A stretch of 6,223 nucleotides of DNA from Chloroflexota bacterium. GTDB taxonomy: Bacteria; Chloroflexota; Limnocylindria; Limnocylindrales; CSP1-4. The stretch is taken from the NCBI GenBank assembly GCA_016875645.1, contig VGPE01000172.1, forward strand, positions 1 to 6,223. Reading direction: 5' to 3'. Shown piece by piece: positions 5,152 to 6,223 of the stretch. The translations under genes and the position numbers were made by a program. Every line of letters starts with the position of its first letter. The stretch's first letter is position 1. Under the pieces are notes generated by a model. It did no database searches, had not been told where the DNA came from, and saw only the letters and a list, made by a program, of their open reading frames with translations.

Positions 5152-6223
5152 GGGCGTCGTTCGGCCAGTGTCGCTTCGACGACGCGGGCCATCTGGGCTG
5201 GGACGTGCCGGCGACCGGGCCGGGAGAATCGCCGCCAGGCCTGGAACACCTTGTCCTCGTGACGCCGGAGTCCGGCGGCCGCCTCGAAGTCCGGAACGAG
5301 GCGCACGATCGGCGCACCGCCCGCCGCCTCACGGATGCGGCGCTCGGTTACCGAGTCGACAGGGTCACGATCGGCGTCATGGACGACCACGAACGGAATT
5401 CCCAGTTGGCGCAGAAGCGAGGCGGCCAGTGGCAGGTTCGACTTGCCGCCGACCTCCACGATGGAGATGCCCTCGGCATCCGGGTCGTGGCCCATCGCCG
5501 AGAAGACGAAGGGCAGCGCCAGCCGCTCGGTCTGGCCCTCGACGAGCACCACGGCCTGGGCGAAGAACATCTCGGAGCGCTCGTGGTCGAACGCGGCCGC
5601 CAGGCGGAGGCGCTCCTCGTCGGTCAGCGTCGCAGGGTCGGTCCGGCGGATCGCGTGCCGGCCGGCGTGGAGGTCGAGCCGCACGATCTCGTGGTGGTGA
5701 GCGGCATCGAGGAAGGCCGGTGAGCGGGTGGAGTACAGAACCTGGTTGCCACCCTCGGCGAAGCGCCGCAGCAGCCGGTACAGGTAGCGCTGAGCCTGGG
5801 GAATGAGCTGGAGCTCCGGCTCTTCGATCAGGAGCACCTCGCCCGACGAACCGGCCTCACAGCAGTCGTGAATCACGGACACGAGTGCGTCCGCGGCTGC
5901 GGCGTCGCTCGTCGGGGCCCCCACCTGGGACGCCAGCCTCGCTCCGACGCCGTGCATCGCCGCCGCTGGGACCAGGCGGTCCCGCGCCCGAAAGAACGTG
6001 CAGGCGGGAAGGCGAGCGGTGTCGGGCGGGTCGACGCCGGCCGTCCGTCGTTCGATCGGCAGCCACTCGTCGCCGTACCGGACGACAGCCGATACGGACG
6101 CAACGGCGCCGTTCCTCGGCCGCGTGATGGCCGGGTACCCTGCCAGCAGCCACGCGATTGCGCCGAGCAACTGTGACTTGCCCGCGCCCCGCGGCCCGAT
6201 GAGGGCCGTCACGGGCCCGACTG
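5121..6223 (-). CDS. OLD-family ATPase/TOPRIM nuclease, 5' end outside the window
   Basis: At least 363 aa. A GTG at 6212 is possible, but the frame stays open to the edge (VGPVTALIGPRGAGKS), and P-loop proteins of this type carry an N-terminal strand before Walker A, so the gene probably starts beyond 6223. Residues below count from that GTG. Walker A is GPRGAGKS (6-13), Walker B is VLLIEEPEL (126-134), and the usual switch segment STHSP is STRSP (161-165), with Arg at 163. The C-terminal TOPRIM domain has VLVEGQTER (E225) and HDADRD (D279, D281, D283), the metal-binding acids of the nuclease. From family knowledge, OLD proteins couple an ABC-type ATPase to DNA cleavage, and some act in phage defence. 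The Walker A to B distance of about 120 residues is short for the family, and no LSGG-like signature is clear. The gene downstream is convergent, so there is no helicase partner of the Gabija kind on that side. The far side is unseen. Confidence 0.85.
   Translation of the reverse strand, partial: VGPVTALIGPRGAGKSQLLGAIAWLLAGYPAITRPRNGAVASVSAVVRYGDEWLPIERRTAGVDPPDTARLPACTFFRARDRLVPAAAMHGVGARLASQVGAPTSDAAAADALVSVIHDCCEAGSSGEVLLIEEPELQLIPQAQRYLYRLLRRFAEGGNQVLYSTRSPAFLDAAHHHEIVRLDLHAGRHAIRRTDPATLTDEERLRLAAAFDHERSEMFFAQAVVLVEGQTERLALPFVFSAMGHDPDAEGISIVEVGGKSNLPLAASLLRQLGIPFVVVHDADRDPVDSVTERRIREAAGGAPIVRLVPDFEAAAGLRRHEDKVFQAWRRFSRPGRRHVPAQMARVVEATLAERRPQGREIGRIE

Noticed and set aside
4424..5806. 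A 460-codon plus-strand frame with WPP repeats
   Set aside because: It runs antisense through the TOPRIM part of the OLD gene and is Arg/Pro-rich throughout.
5121..6223. A Gabija defence system (GajA/GajB)
   Set aside because: The OLD protein alone does not make the call. No UvrD-like helicase lies downstream, where gajB would be, and the region upstream of the OLD gene is outside the window.
4369..6223. A two-gene defence operon of the unknown-domain protein and the OLD nuclease
   Set aside because: The genes converge, so they are not co-transcribed; adjacency alone does not show a shared function.

Overview
This is a GC-rich window from a bacterial chromosome. It holds seven genes or gene fragments, third codon positions are strongly G/C-biased, and many intergenic gaps are very short. 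Two genes start exactly 7 nt after a TANNNT -10-like hexamer, with no visible Shine-Dalgarno sequence; this looks like leaderless transcription as seen in Actinobacteria, Deinococcus and some Chloroflexota. The CBS-protein/2-oxoacid:ferredoxin oxidoreductase pair and the codon bias fit a high-GC Chloroflexota (Limnocylindria-like) or actinobacterial lineage. That placement is inference. There is no tRNA, rRNA, CRISPR array, transposase or integrase.

Left part, minus strand (1-1127): a cupin gene (735-1127) lies upstream of a two-CBS-domain gene (73-654). The CBS gene overlaps by 4 bp (GTGA) the start of a gene that leaves the window at base 1. The 25 visible residues of that gene resemble the N-terminus of the alpha subunit of 2-oxoglutarate:ferredoxin oxidoreductase (KorA type). 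The CBS protein may therefore be a nucleotide-sensing partner of that enzyme.

Centre, plus strand (1128-4152): a 38-bp divergent gap carries a perfect inverted repeat over the putative -10. An EntS-like major facilitator transporter (1166-2497) follows. After about 110 bp with small repeats comes a two-gene unit: a degenerate receiver-like protein (2609-2995) overlapping by 4 bp an M24 Xaa-Pro-peptidase-like enzyme (2992-4152) that keeps all five metal ligands.

Right part (4153-6223): a 216-bp gap contains a -10-like TATCAT followed by several GC-rich hairpins and a possible 37-codon small ORF. Its stop overlaps the next start (ATGA). The next gene (4369-5151) encodes a low-complexity N-terminal half with a tandem VAP repeat, fused to a compact, unrecognised C-terminal domain. 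It runs tail to tail into, and overlaps by 31 bp, a minus-strand OLD-family ATPase/TOPRIM nuclease gene whose 5' end lies beyond base 6223. The OLD protein has an intact Walker A and intact TOPRIM acidic residues, but Arg replaces the usual switch His and the ATPase insert is short.

Most of the window is ordinary chromosomal gene content. The items most worth a second look are the unusual OLD protein, the unknown domain next to it, the degenerate receiver coupled to a peptidase, and the CBS-KorA coupling.
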